Assembly (NCBI RefSeq): GCF_026020075.1
Contig: NZ_CP102772.1
Span: 186,001-250,000 of the forward strand
DNA: 64,000 bases
DNA from: Bosea sp. NBC_00550
GTDB taxonomy: Bacteria; Pseudomonadota; Alphaproteobacteria; Rhizobiales; Beijerinckiaceae
Direction: 5' to 3'
Position numbers and translations under genes: made by a program. The notes below the pieces were generated by a model. That model saw only the letters and a program-made list of their open reading frames with translations. It was not told the DNA's origin and did not search any database. Below, piece after piece: positions 26,153-34,583 of the stretch; position 1 is the first letter of the stretch; every line of letters starts with the position of its first letter.

Positions 26153-27586
26153 ATGACATCCCTATCCCGCAGAGGCTTCATCGGTTCATCCGGGCTCGTG
26201 CTGGCCGGCGCGGCCGCCGTATCCGGGCGCACCGCCTTCGCCGCCGTGCCGGAGGCGCCGACCATGGCGGAGGCGGCGACGCAGGCGCCGCTGGTGCCGA
26301 CCACAGGGCCGGACTATCAGCCGGTCGCGACCCTGAACGGCTGGTCGCTGCCCTGGCGGATGAACGGCGACTGGAAGGAATTCCATCTCGTCGCCGAACC
26401 TGTGGTGCGAGAGCTCGCTCCCGGCATGAAAGCCTATCTCTGGGGCTATAACGGCCAGTCGCCGGGGCCGACCATCGAGGCGGTCGAGGGCGACAACGTC
26501 CGCATCTACGTCACTAACAAGCTGCCGGAGAACACGGCCGTCCACTGGCACGGACAGCGCCTGCCCAATGGCATGGACGGCGTCGGCGGGCTGACCCAGC
26601 CGCATATCCCGCCCGGCAAGACCTTCGTCTACGAGTTCCTGCTCAGGCGCTCGGGCACCTTCATGTACCACCCGCACTCGGACGAGATGGTGCAGATGGC
26701 GATGGGCATGATGGGCTTCTTCGTCGTCCATCCCAAGGACCCGGCCTTCCGCCGAGTCGATCGCGACTTCGTCTTCCTGCTCAACGCCTTCGATATCGAG
26801 CCCGGTTCCTATGTGCCGCGCGTCGCGGAGATGACCGAGTTCAACATGTGGTGCTGGAACAGCCGCGTGTTCCCGGGCCTCGATCCGTTCGTCGTCGGCA
26901 AGAACGACAAGGTCCGCATCCGCTTCGGCAACCTGACCATGACGAACCATCCGATCCATATGCATGGCTACGAGTTCAAGGTCTCCTGCACCGATGGCGG
27001 CTGGGTCGACCCGGCCGCGGCCTGGGACGAGGTCTCGATCGACGTCGCAGTCGGCCAGATGCGCGCCTTCGACTTCGTCGCCGACGAGCCGGGCGACTGG
27101 GCGATCCACTGCCACAAATCGCACCACACGATGAATGCCATGGGGCATTCGGTGAAGAATTATATCGGCGTGAACAAGAAGGATCTGGCGAAGCGCATCG
27201 CCAAGATCGCGCCCGGCTACATGCCGATGGGCTCGAACGGCATGGGCGAAATGGGCGCGATGGAGATGCCCCTTCCCGAAAACACGCTGCCGATGATGAG
27301 TGGCTTCGCGCAATTCGGCCCGGTCGAGATGGGCGGCATGTTCTCGGTGGTGAAGGTCCGCGAGGGGCTGGCGAAGAACGACTACAAGGACCCCGGCTGG
27401 TTCAGGCACCCGGAGGGAACCGTCGCCTACGAGCTCAAGGGTGCGAAGCTCGGCGAAGCGCAGCGCGCGAGCCCGCCCGACAGCGGCGTCCAGCCTGCCG
27501 AATGGCGGGCCAAGGACCCCCGCAAGCCGAGCCTCGGACCCAACGGCAAGCCGCGTGCCGCCAAGAACCCGCATTCCATCCACTGA
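26153..27586 (+). CDS. Tat-exported multicopper oxidase (CopA-like)
   Basis: A periplasmic multicopper oxidase, 477 residues, that probably oxidises Cu(I) to Cu(II). The signal SRRGFIGSSG is twin-arginine. Copper sites appear in order: HWHG (131-134), HPHS (173-176), HPIHMHG (266-272) and HCHKSHH (319-325) with M at 330 as the T1 ligand region. Met-rich segments (QMAMGMMG, GEMGAMEM) fit cuprous binding. It follows the TolC-like gene by 14 bases. Confidence 0.93.
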   Translation: MTSLSRRGFIGSSGLVLAGAAAVSGRTAFAAVPEAPTMAEAATQAPLVPTTGPDYQPVATLNGWSLPWRMNGDWKEFHLVAEPVVRELAPGMKAYLWGYNGQSPGPTIEAVEGDNVRIYVTNKLPENTAVHWHGQRLPNGMDGVGGLTQPHIPPGKTFVYEFLLRRSGTFMYHPHSDEMVQMAMGMMGFFVVHPKDPAFRRVDRDFVFLLNAFDIEPGSYVPRVAEMTEFNMWCWNSRVFPGLDPFVVGKNDKVRIRFGNLTMTNHPIHMHGYEFKVSCTDGGWVDPAAAWDEVSIDVAVGQMRAFDFVADEPGDWAIHCHKSHHTMNAMGHSVKNYIGVNKKDLAKRIAKIAPGYMPMGSNGMGEMGAMEMPLPENTLPMMSGFAQFGPVEMGGMFSVVKVREGLAKNDYKDPGWFRHPEGTVAYELKGAKLGEAQRASPPDSGVQPAEWRAKDPRKPSLGPNGKPRAAKNPHSIH

Positions 27587-27622
27587 AGCAGCAGCGAAGC
27601 ACACTCACTCCTGGAGCGCTCC

Positions 27623-28105
27623 ATGAAGACAGCAACGTTCAAACTGGCTGTGATCGCCGTCTTGATGTCGGCCGGCGCAGCCTTGGCCGGCCCCGGCGCG
27701 GGCGGCCACAGCCATGGCGACGAGACGGCCTATGGCAAGCCCGGCGACCCCAAGAAGCCCGCCCGCACCGTGCAGGTCGTGATGAGCGAGAGGGACGGCA
27801 AGATGGCCTTCATTCCCGACCGGGTCGAGGTCCGGCGTGGCGAGCAGGTCCGCTTCCAACTCCGCAACAATGGCGAACTCGATCACGAACTGGTCCTGGC
27901 GACGCTGGAGGAGAACCTCAAGCACGCCGTCGAGATGCAGAAGAATCCCGACAGGGAGCATGACGACCCGAACGCCAAGCGGCTCGCGCCGAAAAAGACC
28001 GGGGAGATCGTCTGGGCCTTCACCAAAGCGGGCGAGTTCGACTTCTCCTGCCTGATTCCCGGCCATCGCGAAGCCGGCATGACCGGCAAGATCATCGTCA
28101 AGTGA
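27623..28105 (+). CDS. Cupredoxin (plastocyanin-like) periplasmic protein
   Basis: A 160-residue small blue-copper-type protein. A Sec signal ends near residue 22 (AALAG), the N-terminus has GGHSHGDE, and the copper ligands are in ELDHELV (H88) and FSCLIPGHREAGM (C143, H148, M153). Such proteins carry or store copper in the periplasm and often partner CopA-type oxidases. It is 36 bases downstream of the oxidase. Confidence 0.9.
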   Translation: MKTATFKLAVIAVLMSAGAALAGPGAGGHSHGDETAYGKPGDPKKPARTVQVVMSERDGKMAFIPDRVEVRRGEQVRFQLRNNGELDHELVLATLEENLKHAVEMQKNPDREHDDPNAKRLAPKKTGEIVWAFTKAGEFDFSCLIPGHREAGMTGKIIVK

Positions 28106-28131
28106 ACGAGCTCAGACAAAGGAAAGTCCCC

Positions 28132-28410
28132 ATGCTGAAGACCGCCGCCATCCTGACTTTCCTGGTTACCGCGCTACCGGCCGCCGCACAGTCGGTCAGC
28201 GGCACCGTCACCAAAATCGACGAGGCCCAGGGCAAGCTCACCATCAATCACGGCCCGATCAAGAATCTCGACATGGACGCCATGACCATGGTGTTCCGCG
28301 CCGGCGATCCGGGCATGCTGAAAGGGCTGAAGGCCGGAACCAGGATCAAGTTCGACGCCGACCGCGTCAACGGCCAGATCACCGTGACCAAGCTCCAGAA
28401 AGCGAAGTGA
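28132..28410 (+). CDS. CusF-like periplasmic copper-binding protein
   Basis: A 92-residue protein: Sec signal of about 20 residues, then an OB-fold domain with the CusF metal motif (NHGPIKNLDMDAMTMVF, where His and the two Met of MDAMTM bind Cu(I)). ATG 28132 has AAAGGA upstream. CusF normally delivers Cu(I) to the CusCBA pump, but no pump gene is present here, so it may serve the oxidase. Confidence 0.9.
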   Translation: MLKTAAILTFLVTALPAAAQSVSGTVTKIDEAQGKLTINHGPIKNLDMDAMTMVFRAGDPGMLKGLKAGTRIKFDADRVNGQITVTKLQKAK

Positions 28411-28700
28411 CGGGGCACGAGCCAGGCGGGCGGTCTCGATACGCCCGCCCTTCTCGCGTCGTTCCGATCATCCTGGGTGCGCTTGCAATCGGCTCTGCGG
28501 CTCTGGCCTCCGATGGTGATCTGCAAAGGCTCCTGCTCGAAAACGGCTGCATCGAGCCGCGGATCGAAATCGCCATGCAGCAGCGCGATCTCGTGGCCTA
28601 TCGGGCCAACTGCCTCGGCACCTCGCACAAGACCATCGTCATCGTCTGCAGGGGAGGTCGATGCAGTCCGAGCCCCACGATCAACGACCGCGATCGCTAG
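28407..28700 (+). CDS. Hypothetical secreted Cys-containing protein
   Basis: A 97-residue product starting with GTG overlapping the CusF stop by four bases. It has a probable membrane or signal segment (VVPIILGALAIGSAALAS, about residues 18-35) and four cysteines, including NCLG and VCRGGRCS. I recognise no domain. The overlap and position in the copper operon favour a real gene, but nothing else supports it. Confidence 0.45.
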   Translation: MTGHEPGGRSRYARPSRVVPIILGALAIGSAALASDGDLQRLLLENGCIEPRIEIAMQQRDLVAYRANCLGTSHKTIVIVCRGGRCSPSPTINDRDR

Positions 28701-28775
28701 CAGAAGCTGCTTGACCTTCCTACGATGGGAAGGAGCAAGCTCCTGCCATCGCCATAACGAAAGGATGATGCAGAG

Positions 28776-29042
28776 ATGTCCTGCTGCCAACAGCATGCGA
28801 AACCCGCAGCCGAGACGATCGCGCCGTCCGGCGACGCCGTGACCTTCCAGGTCGAGGACATGACCTGCGGCCACTGCGCCGGCACGATCAAGGGCGCCAT
28901 CGAGACCAGGCTGCTGGGAACGAGCGTGACCGCCGACCCCGGCTCCAAGCGCGTGAGCGTGCTGGGCTCGAGCGACTACGCCGCGATCAAGGCCGCCGTC
29001 TCCGCGGCGGGCTATACGCCCGGCCCTGAACGGATCGGTTGA
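28776..29042 (+). CDS. HMA-domain copper chaperone (CopZ-like)
   Basis: An 88-residue cytosolic heavy-metal-associated protein. The metal site is MTCGHCAG (C31, C34), and the ferredoxin-like fold is complete through AVSAAGYTPG. An extra Cys pair, MSCCQ, sits at the N-terminus. It would receive Cu(I) and pass it on, but no P-type ATPase is nearby. Confidence 0.9.
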   Translation: MSCCQQHAKPAAETIAPSGDAVTFQVEDMTCGHCAGTIKGAIETRLLGTSVTADPGSKRVSVLGSSDYAAIKAAVSAAGYTPGPERIG

Positions 29043-29049
29043 CCTCAAG

Positions 29050-29074
29050 CGAGCCGGCCCAAGCGGCCGGCTCG
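29050..29074 (+). terminator. Hairpin after the HMA gene
   Basis: CGAGCCGGCC and GGCCGGCTCG form a perfect 10-bp stem around CAAGC, 8 bases past the stop. It may end or pause the copper transcript before the DUF411 gene, which has its own start region. Confidence 0.6.
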
Positions 29075-29111
29075 TCAACAAGGCAGAAATGATGACAGAA
29101 CAAGAAAGATC

Positions 29112-29606
29112 ATGGTGATGAAGGAAGTTGCGCTCTCCCGTCGCGCGTTGACCCTTGGCCTGGCACAGGCGGCCGCCGGCTTCTTGCTGTGGCGTCCCGC
29201 CATCGGTGCCGAGGCCTTGCCGAAGATGATCGTCACACGCGATCCCAATTGCGGCTGCTGCGGCAATTGGGTTGCGCATGTAAAGGCCGCCGGCTTCCCG
29301 GTCGAGGTGATCGAGATCGCGGACGTCGCACCGCTCAAGACGAAGCTCGGCGTGCCCGACGCTCTCGCCTCATGCCATACCGCGGAGATCGGCGGCTATG
29401 TCGTGGAGGGCCACGTGCCGGCCGAGGCGATCAAGCGCCTGCTGGTCGAGCGCCCCAGGGCGACTGGCCTCGCCGTCGCGGGCATGCCCGTCGGCTCGCC
29501 CGGTATGGAAGTGCGCGGACAGGCGCCCGATACCTACGAGGTCGTCATCTTCTCGGCCGGCACACAGAGCGTTTTCCGGCGCTACCGGGGGCTCGCGCCG
29601 ATCTGA
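29112..29606 (+). CDS. DUF411 metal-binding protein
   Basis: A 164-residue DUF411 protein. The N-terminal signal has SRRALTLGLAQAA (possibly Tat), and the core motif DPNCGCCGNWVAHV carries the conserved Cys trio, with CHTAEIGGY as the second conserved element. DUF411 proteins occur in copper-resistance clusters and are thought to bind copper. The position after the HMA protein supports this. Confidence 0.9.
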   Translation: MVMKEVALSRRALTLGLAQAAAGFLLWRPAIGAEALPKMIVTRDPNCGCCGNWVAHVKAAGFPVEVIEIADVAPLKTKLGVPDALASCHTAEIGGYVVEGHVPAEAIKRLLVERPRATGLAVAGMPVGSPGMEVRGQAPDTYEVVIFSAGTQSVFRRYRGLAPI

Positions 29607-29838
29607 ACCGAGCGATCAGTCCTCCGTCCCCACTTGCACGACGGATCTCCAGCGTCTCGACGAAATGCCAAGCGAGCAGAAGCGCTCGATTCTTCAAATG
29701 AAAGATGCCAGGCCGGCACCGGGCATTGATCCCCAGTTGAGCTGAATCGATTTTCGGTCATGCGGACACGGGAACTCTGGAAGTCTGCCTTCGGGCGGAG
29801 CGCCGGCTTCCTTTGAGTTATGGCGGAGATCCCCTGCA

Positions 29839-30972
29839 TCAGCGCGGGCCGTTGTATTGAGGAATCTGGGGCTTACTGCCAAAAATTAGGCCCTGCGGAT
29901 TCCGATCTACTTCGCGCAAGGTGCGGCTAAAGCCCTTAAGTCTGCGCCCGCCGTCTGTCGTCAAATTTTCGATACTCTGCAGCGCGCCGCCGGCGAAGCG
30001 GGCAATTTCGGCGGTAATCTCTGCGCTGCGCTTATCGAGGCTATCCGCGAGCGCACGGATGGATTTCGCGGCATCGGCGACGTCGTCGAAGGCGCTCCGC
30101 CCGTTCTGGCCAGCGGCGGTGTTGAGAAAGGACTGCGCGCCTTTCAATACGCCGTCCACTTGGTCGGCTGCCCTGTTGAGCTTCTCGCTCACGGATGCGA
30201 CGTTCTTGAGCGTCTTGCTCACATCGGTAGCGGCACCCTCCAGGGTTGCGGTAAATTTCTCGGACCTTTCGATAACCGAGACGATATTATCTCGGTCAAC
30301 CGATCGCATAGTCTCTGTTACGCCTTCGCTGAAAGCCCCGAGCTTATCTGGAAGCGGAGCGATGAACTCCGCGACAGCGCCGATGTTTTTCATCAACTTG
30401 TCGACGCTCTCCGAATTGTCGCCCAGTGCAGCCGAGAACTGTTCCACGTTTTTGATCGTGTCGCCGACCGGTCCGGCATTTGCCTCGATAGCGCTCTCGA
30501 TGCCGCCAATCGCCCCGTCGACGCTCTTCGCAATCGAGTTCACCTTCTCAAAGATGTCGTCGGAAGGTTCGGCTATGATGATGGGCAGGGCTTGGCCTGC
30601 CTGTACGGTCAATGCAGCGGAGTGCGGATCGCCGCCGCGGAGCTGAACGGCGACGACCCCGGCCAGCCCCTGCCCTTCGAGACGGGCGCTTGTATCGACC
30701 CGCAACGGCGCCGATCGATTGACTTTGATCACGGCAGAGATCTGGCGCGGATTATCCGGCTGAATTTCGATCTGTGTCACCTCGCCAACTCGCAGCCCAT
30801 TGAAGAGCACGCTCGATCCCCGCCCCAAACCGGAAACCTTGCCGTTGAAGATCAGACGAACGTTGACGGTCTCGTTGCCACCGCTGCTGAACCAATAGGC
30901 GCCTCCCAACAGCGCAGCCACGAACGCGAGCGTGAACAATCCGATCAGCGCATGACTCGCTCGCGATTGCAT
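29839..30972 (-). CDS. MCE/MlaD family lipid-transport protein
   Basis: A 377-residue MCE protein anchored by one N-terminal membrane segment (about residues 8-30). The MCE domain follows (SGLGRGSSVLFNGLRVGEV), and then a long helical region rich in Ser/Thr/Asp with coiled-coil character to the end. MlaD-like proteins form hexameric rings binding phospholipids in the periplasm. The MlaE permease and MlaF ATPase are not adjacent; the gene stands alone here. Confidence 0.88.
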   Translation of the reverse strand: MQSRASHALIGLFTLAFVAALLGGAYWFSSGGNETVNVRLIFNGKVSGLGRGSSVLFNGLRVGEVTQIEIQPDNPRQISAVIKVNRSAPLRVDTSARLEGQGLAGVVAVQLRGGDPHSAALTVQAGQALPIIIAEPSDDIFEKVNSIAKSVDGAIGGIESAIEANAGPVGDTIKNVEQFSAALGDNSESVDKLMKNIGAVAEFIAPLPDKLGAFSEGVTETMRSVDRDNIVSVIERSEKFTATLEGAATDVSKTLKNVASVSEKLNRAADQVDGVLKGAQSFLNTAAGQNGRSAFDDVADAAKSIRALADSLDKRSAEITAEIARFAGGALQSIENLTTDGGRRLKGFSRTLREVDRNPQGLIFGSKPQIPQYNGPR

Positions 30973-31221
30973 AGTCCAAGTGTTTCCCGTTGCTCCAGCG
31001 GCAGGCGGGCGGGGCCCGCACGCGGCAAGTCTCGCGAGTCGCTAGCATAAGAGCATCGCCAGTCGACTAGAAGGGCACCAGACCAGTGTCCCTTGATAGA
31101 ATCCAAAGTGGTCCGCGATGGCGCGGAGATAGATGAGCCGGCCGGAGAGGGAACAGCCGATCGGCGCTTTGGTTTGCATTGAAGCGCACTGCTTCACAGC
31201 GCAATCTGACGGAGACCGAGA

Positions 31222-31476
31222 ATGACGACGGATACAGCGTTCGACGTTCTTCGCGAGCACGGCAATACGGAGTGTACGGCCCAGTTCTGGGTGTCGGAGA
31301 CACCTGCCCGGCACTTCGCGTCACTGCGGGAGTGTCTGCGGTCCCTTGCGGATGAAAACCGCGATGAGCCTTTGCCGGATGTGCATATCCACGCTGCAAC
31401 CGGCGATATTGCGATCAACGGCCCCCAGCTTGAGAGCCTGACACGAATTGCCAATCCCGAGGGGAGGGCAGCTTGA
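31222..31476 (+). CDS. Small hypothetical protein
   Basis: An 84-residue soluble protein starting MTTDTAFDVLREHGN, with a GGAGACC-like site upstream. It has no signal or membrane segment, and I recognise no domain. Its composition and codon use look like the neighbourhood, and no better ORF overlaps. It precedes xthA by 158 bases, with no sign of shared function. Confidence 0.5.
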   Translation: MTTDTAFDVLREHGNTECTAQFWVSETPARHFASLRECLRSLADENRDEPLPDVHIHAATGDIAINGPQLESLTRIANPEGRAA

Positions 31477-31634
31477 GGTGCATCCGACCGGAACGGCGCC
31501 TGAAAGAGCGGGGAACGGATGTCCGACAAGTCGGTCAACCCGGATAGATCGCACCCAGCACGGCGGTAGGCACGATCAACCGAAAGGCCCGCGCCTTATG
31601 CAGTCGAACGGCCAGAGTCGGAACCGGCGCGCCG

Positions 31635-32411
31635 ATGAAAATCGCCACCTTTAACGTCAACGGGATCAATGGCCGGCTCTCCGTGCTGCTGCGCTGGCTG
31701 GCCGACGCAGAACCCGATGTTGTCTGCCTTCAGGAACTCAAGGCCCCGCAAGGCAAGTTTCCCGAAGCTGCGATCCGCGATGCCGGATATGGCGCAATCT
31801 GGCATGGCCAGAAGAGCTGGAACGGCGTCGCGATCCTTGCCCGTGGGGCAGATCCTATCGAAACGCGCCGGGGCCTGCCTGGCGACGAGGAGGATACGCA
31901 GAGCCGATATATTGAAGCTGCTGTGAAGGGGGTCTTGATCGGCTGCCTGTATCTGCCGAACGGCAATCCGGCGCCGGGGCCGAAGTTCGACTACAAGTTG
32001 CTCTGGTTCGAACGTCTGACGGTCTACGCGGCCGAGTTGCTGGCGCATAAGATCCCCGTCGCATTGGTCGGCGACTTTAACGTGATGCCGACAGAGCTCG
32101 ACGTCTACAAGCCGGAGCGCTGGCTCGACGATGCGCTATTCCGGCCAGAGGTACGGCAGGCATTCCACGATCTCGTCGCACAGGGGTGGACCGACGCCCT
32201 GCGCAAGATGCACCCCGGCGAGCGCATCTATACGTTCTGGGACTATTTCCGAAACGCGTGGGGCCGGAACGCCGGCCTGCGGCTCGACCATCTGCTGCTT
32301 AGCCCCGAACTGGCTGAGCGCCTCGAGGCGGCGGATGTCGATCGTCATGTGCGGGGCTGGGAGAAGGCGAGCGACCACGCGCCGGTTTGGATGAACCTCG
32401 TCGAGGACTGA
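31635..32411 (+). CDS. xthA: Exodeoxyribonuclease III
   Basis: A Mg2+-dependent AP endonuclease and 3' exonuclease of base-excision repair. The 258-residue protein has FNVNGING, the metal ligand LQELKAP, GDFNVMP, and LRLDHLLLS with SDHAPVW at the end, all typical of ExoIII. Length matches the family (about 260). Confidence 0.95.
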   Translation: MKIATFNVNGINGRLSVLLRWLADAEPDVVCLQELKAPQGKFPEAAIRDAGYGAIWHGQKSWNGVAILARGADPIETRRGLPGDEEDTQSRYIEAAVKGVLIGCLYLPNGNPAPGPKFDYKLLWFERLTVYAAELLAHKIPVALVGDFNVMPTELDVYKPERWLDDALFRPEVRQAFHDLVAQGWTDALRKMHPGERIYTFWDYFRNAWGRNAGLRLDHLLLSPELAERLEAADVDRHVRGWEKASDHAPVWMNLVED

Positions 32412-32494
32412 GCCCGTTGCCAGGATTGAACGACGATGCGAACCAGCGCTTATGCGAGCCATGCCCGCGAAGCCTGCAGTTGAGGTCCCCGTCG

Positions 32495-32680
32495 TCAGCG
32501 GCAATAAACTCCTCTCCCTCTCATCGTGCACATGGAAACGCGGCGCTCTTCGAGAGGTAGAGGGCGATAGGTGCGCATGCTGTCGCGCGTGACGACTACC
32601 GTACTCGCTTCGTTAGGCGCGCCATAACTTGCGCATCCGGCAAGCAAAGCACAGAACGCGGTTACAAAAAGCGTCTTCAT
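32495..32680 (-). CDS. Small lipoprotein
   Basis: A 61-residue product with a lipoprotein signal ending ALLAGC (Cys 16), followed by a 45-residue mature region with two more Cys (SMCTMRG, VYCR). It faces xthA from the opposite strand. I recognise no family. The clean lipobox is the reason for calling it. Confidence 0.6.
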   Translation of the reverse strand: MKTLFVTAFCALLAGCASYGAPNEASTVVVTRDSMRTYRPLPLEERRVSMCTMRGRGVYCR

Positions 32681-32922
32681 GCGCAGAACCCCTCAGCTCT
32701 AACGAGCTCCGTTGGAAAACCTGATCATCCGCTCCATGAACTCCGCCGCGGGCAACTTGCTCCGATATCGTTGCCGACCATTTGCACCCCGCGCCCGGTG
32801 AAGACGGTTAGGCCGGCTATGGCGGTTCGGGGCAGGGGGCGCCGCAGATGTCCTCATGGCCAATAGAGCGACAGGCGCGCACGAACTACAAGCTTTCATC
32901 CTCACTGCCCGAGATCCGCTCG

Positions 32923-33180
32923 ATGACTCGGATCCAAGAGCGCGGCCGCGCGCGACTGAAACTGCGTCTGCCTGGCTGGCGGGTTCGTTTTGAAGTCGCC
33001 GCTAGCCAGTCATTCCTGGACGTTTGCGAGGCCTATGAACTGGCATGGATGGCGCTCGAGTATTGGGCGAAATCCGATCGGCCGATGAGCATCGCCGTGG
33101 TCGCGGATTATCGGGAACTGGTCGCCCATCTGGAACTTGACGCCCAACGCTGCGCAACTGGTGACATTGGTGCGCCATAG
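32923..33180 (+). CDS. Small hypothetical protein
   Basis: An 85-residue basic protein starting MTRIQERGRARLKLRL; an in-frame start at 32848 would add 25 residues. It contains an FLDVCEAYELAWMALEYW helix-like segment and no signal peptide. I recognise no domain. The reading frame looks plausible but is supported by little beyond its length. Confidence 0.35.
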   Translation: MTRIQERGRARLKLRLPGWRVRFEVAASQSFLDVCEAYELAWMALEYWAKSDRPMSIAVVADYRELVAHLELDAQRCATGDIGAP

Positions 33181-33243
33181 CGCCCGCCGGGCAGCTGGTA
33201 GCTCTACTCGCAACCCAAGTCAGGCATTCCGATCATAAGCATA

Positions 33244-33275
33244 AGGCCCGGCCCTCCATTCGGAATGCCGGGCCT
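33244..33275. terminator. GC-rich hairpin
   Basis: AGGCCCGGC and GCCGGGCCT form a perfect 9-bp stem with a 14-base loop. It could terminate the hypothetical gene at 32923 or a minus-strand transcript. Confidence 0.45.
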
Positions 33276-34196
33276 GTGACCGTCATCGCGCCCGGCGAAC
33301 GGCCGTTGCAATGTCCTGGTCTACCGGCCGATCGGGCGCTGCCGGTACATCCGCGGCTCGCCTCCTGATCGGCGGTAGAAGAAGGGAGCCGACACGTGTC
33401 GGTGGATGCCGGCTGCCTTCGATGATCATCTTGGCAGAGAACCATCGCTGCCGTCGCCTGGTAACAAGCAGCGGTAGCGCTGCCACAACGGGGTAAGCCG
33501 CAGGCGAGTTCCGCCGGCGCAAACGCTCACGCAACAGGGGATCGTCGATATCGCTCGATCGCCCGCAGCGTCAGATCGTCCTCAGCTACACCCCGCGCGC
33601 AGGCAACCACGGTGCTCAATGATCTGCGCGGATATCTCGGCGACAGAATTCTACGACGTTTGAGGGAGCAGCCGGGACTTGCAGTTGTGTCAAATTGACT
33701 AAAGCGAATTCAATGACCCTGCGCAGACGTTCGTCTTCAATTGTGCGCCCGGTTAAGCAGAAAAAGGCACTCAGAAGATGGACGCCGCACTCATCGTAGT
33801 TCGATTTGGAACGATCTTGATCTTGTTTGACCGGCATGGTGGCCCCGCACAGTACACAAATGTCCAAAAACGGTTCGGCACAGGCACAGTAGGCAACAAG
33901 AGCGCAAGGTCGGGGCCAGCGCGTCGTTCGAATGGAGGGCGCGTTAGTGCTGAGCTCCTCGACATATTCAAGGGTGGCTATTTTTGCGGTTCCTCGCCGA
34001 GGCGCTTCCGGATCGCGGGAATCTGTTTGATCGACGAGAAGACGGCCGACGCCCGCAACATCGCTTCGCTGACCCGCGGCACGATCTGCTGAAAGGGGCG
34101 CCGACAATGATCGCAAAACGCGAATAGGCCTTCGCTTCTTGCCGATCCCGCCGCGCAAGCCATGCACTCTGTAAGGCGAATACGCGAGGCTGGAAA
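33276..34196. other. About 0.9 kb without a confident gene
   Basis: No frame here shows a known family. The minus strand has two overlapping candidates in different frames. At 33978-34163 a 61-residue product contains FCDHCRRPFQQIVPRV. At 33616-34167 a longer frame contains YCACAEPF and CVLCGATMP. Both have paired cysteines suggestive of zinc sites, so this may be one small zinc-ribbon gene with a frameshift or two tiny genes. The base composition from 33640 to 33990 is lower in GC than the surroundings. I leave it unassigned. Confidence 0.35.
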
Positions 34197-34535
34197 ATGA
34201 CCAAGGATCAGATCGTCTACGAAGATTTTTCGAAGATCGACATTCGGATCGGCCGCATCGTGCAGGTTCTACCGTTCGAACGCGCCCGAAGCCCTTCCTA
34301 CGAGGTCGAGGTCGATTTCGCGGATATCGGCAGAAAGTGGTCGAGCGCCCAGATCACCAGTTATGCCGCCGAGGAGCTCATGGGCTGTCTGGTGTCCTGC
34401 GTCGTCAATATGCCGCCCCGGAACATCGCAGGCTTCCAGTCGGAAATCCTGATCCTTGGCGCGCGGGACGCTGCCGGCGACGTGAAACTGCTGTCGCCGA
34501 CCCATGAGGTCGGGCTTGGCGAGCAGGTCTTCTGA
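34197..34535 (+). CDS. tRNA-binding domain protein (CsaA-like)
   Basis: A 112-residue protein consisting of a single tRNA-binding (OB-fold) domain, as in CsaA and YgjH. Visible family signs are FSKIDIRIGRIVQV, an SAQIT segment, and the C-terminal EILILGA...LLSPTHEVGLG. CsaA has been described as a secretion-related chaperone, but the general role is uncertain. It precedes the FAD oxidoreductase by 48 bases on the same strand. Confidence 0.85.
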   Translation: MTKDQIVYEDFSKIDIRIGRIVQVLPFERARSPSYEVEVDFADIGRKWSSAQITSYAAEELMGCLVSCVVNMPPRNIAGFQSEILILGARDAAGDVKLLSPTHEVGLGEQVF

Positions 34536-34583
34536 TCCGCTTGTCCGGGCGAGGGTGGGTCTGAGAGCATTCGGAGCGAAACC

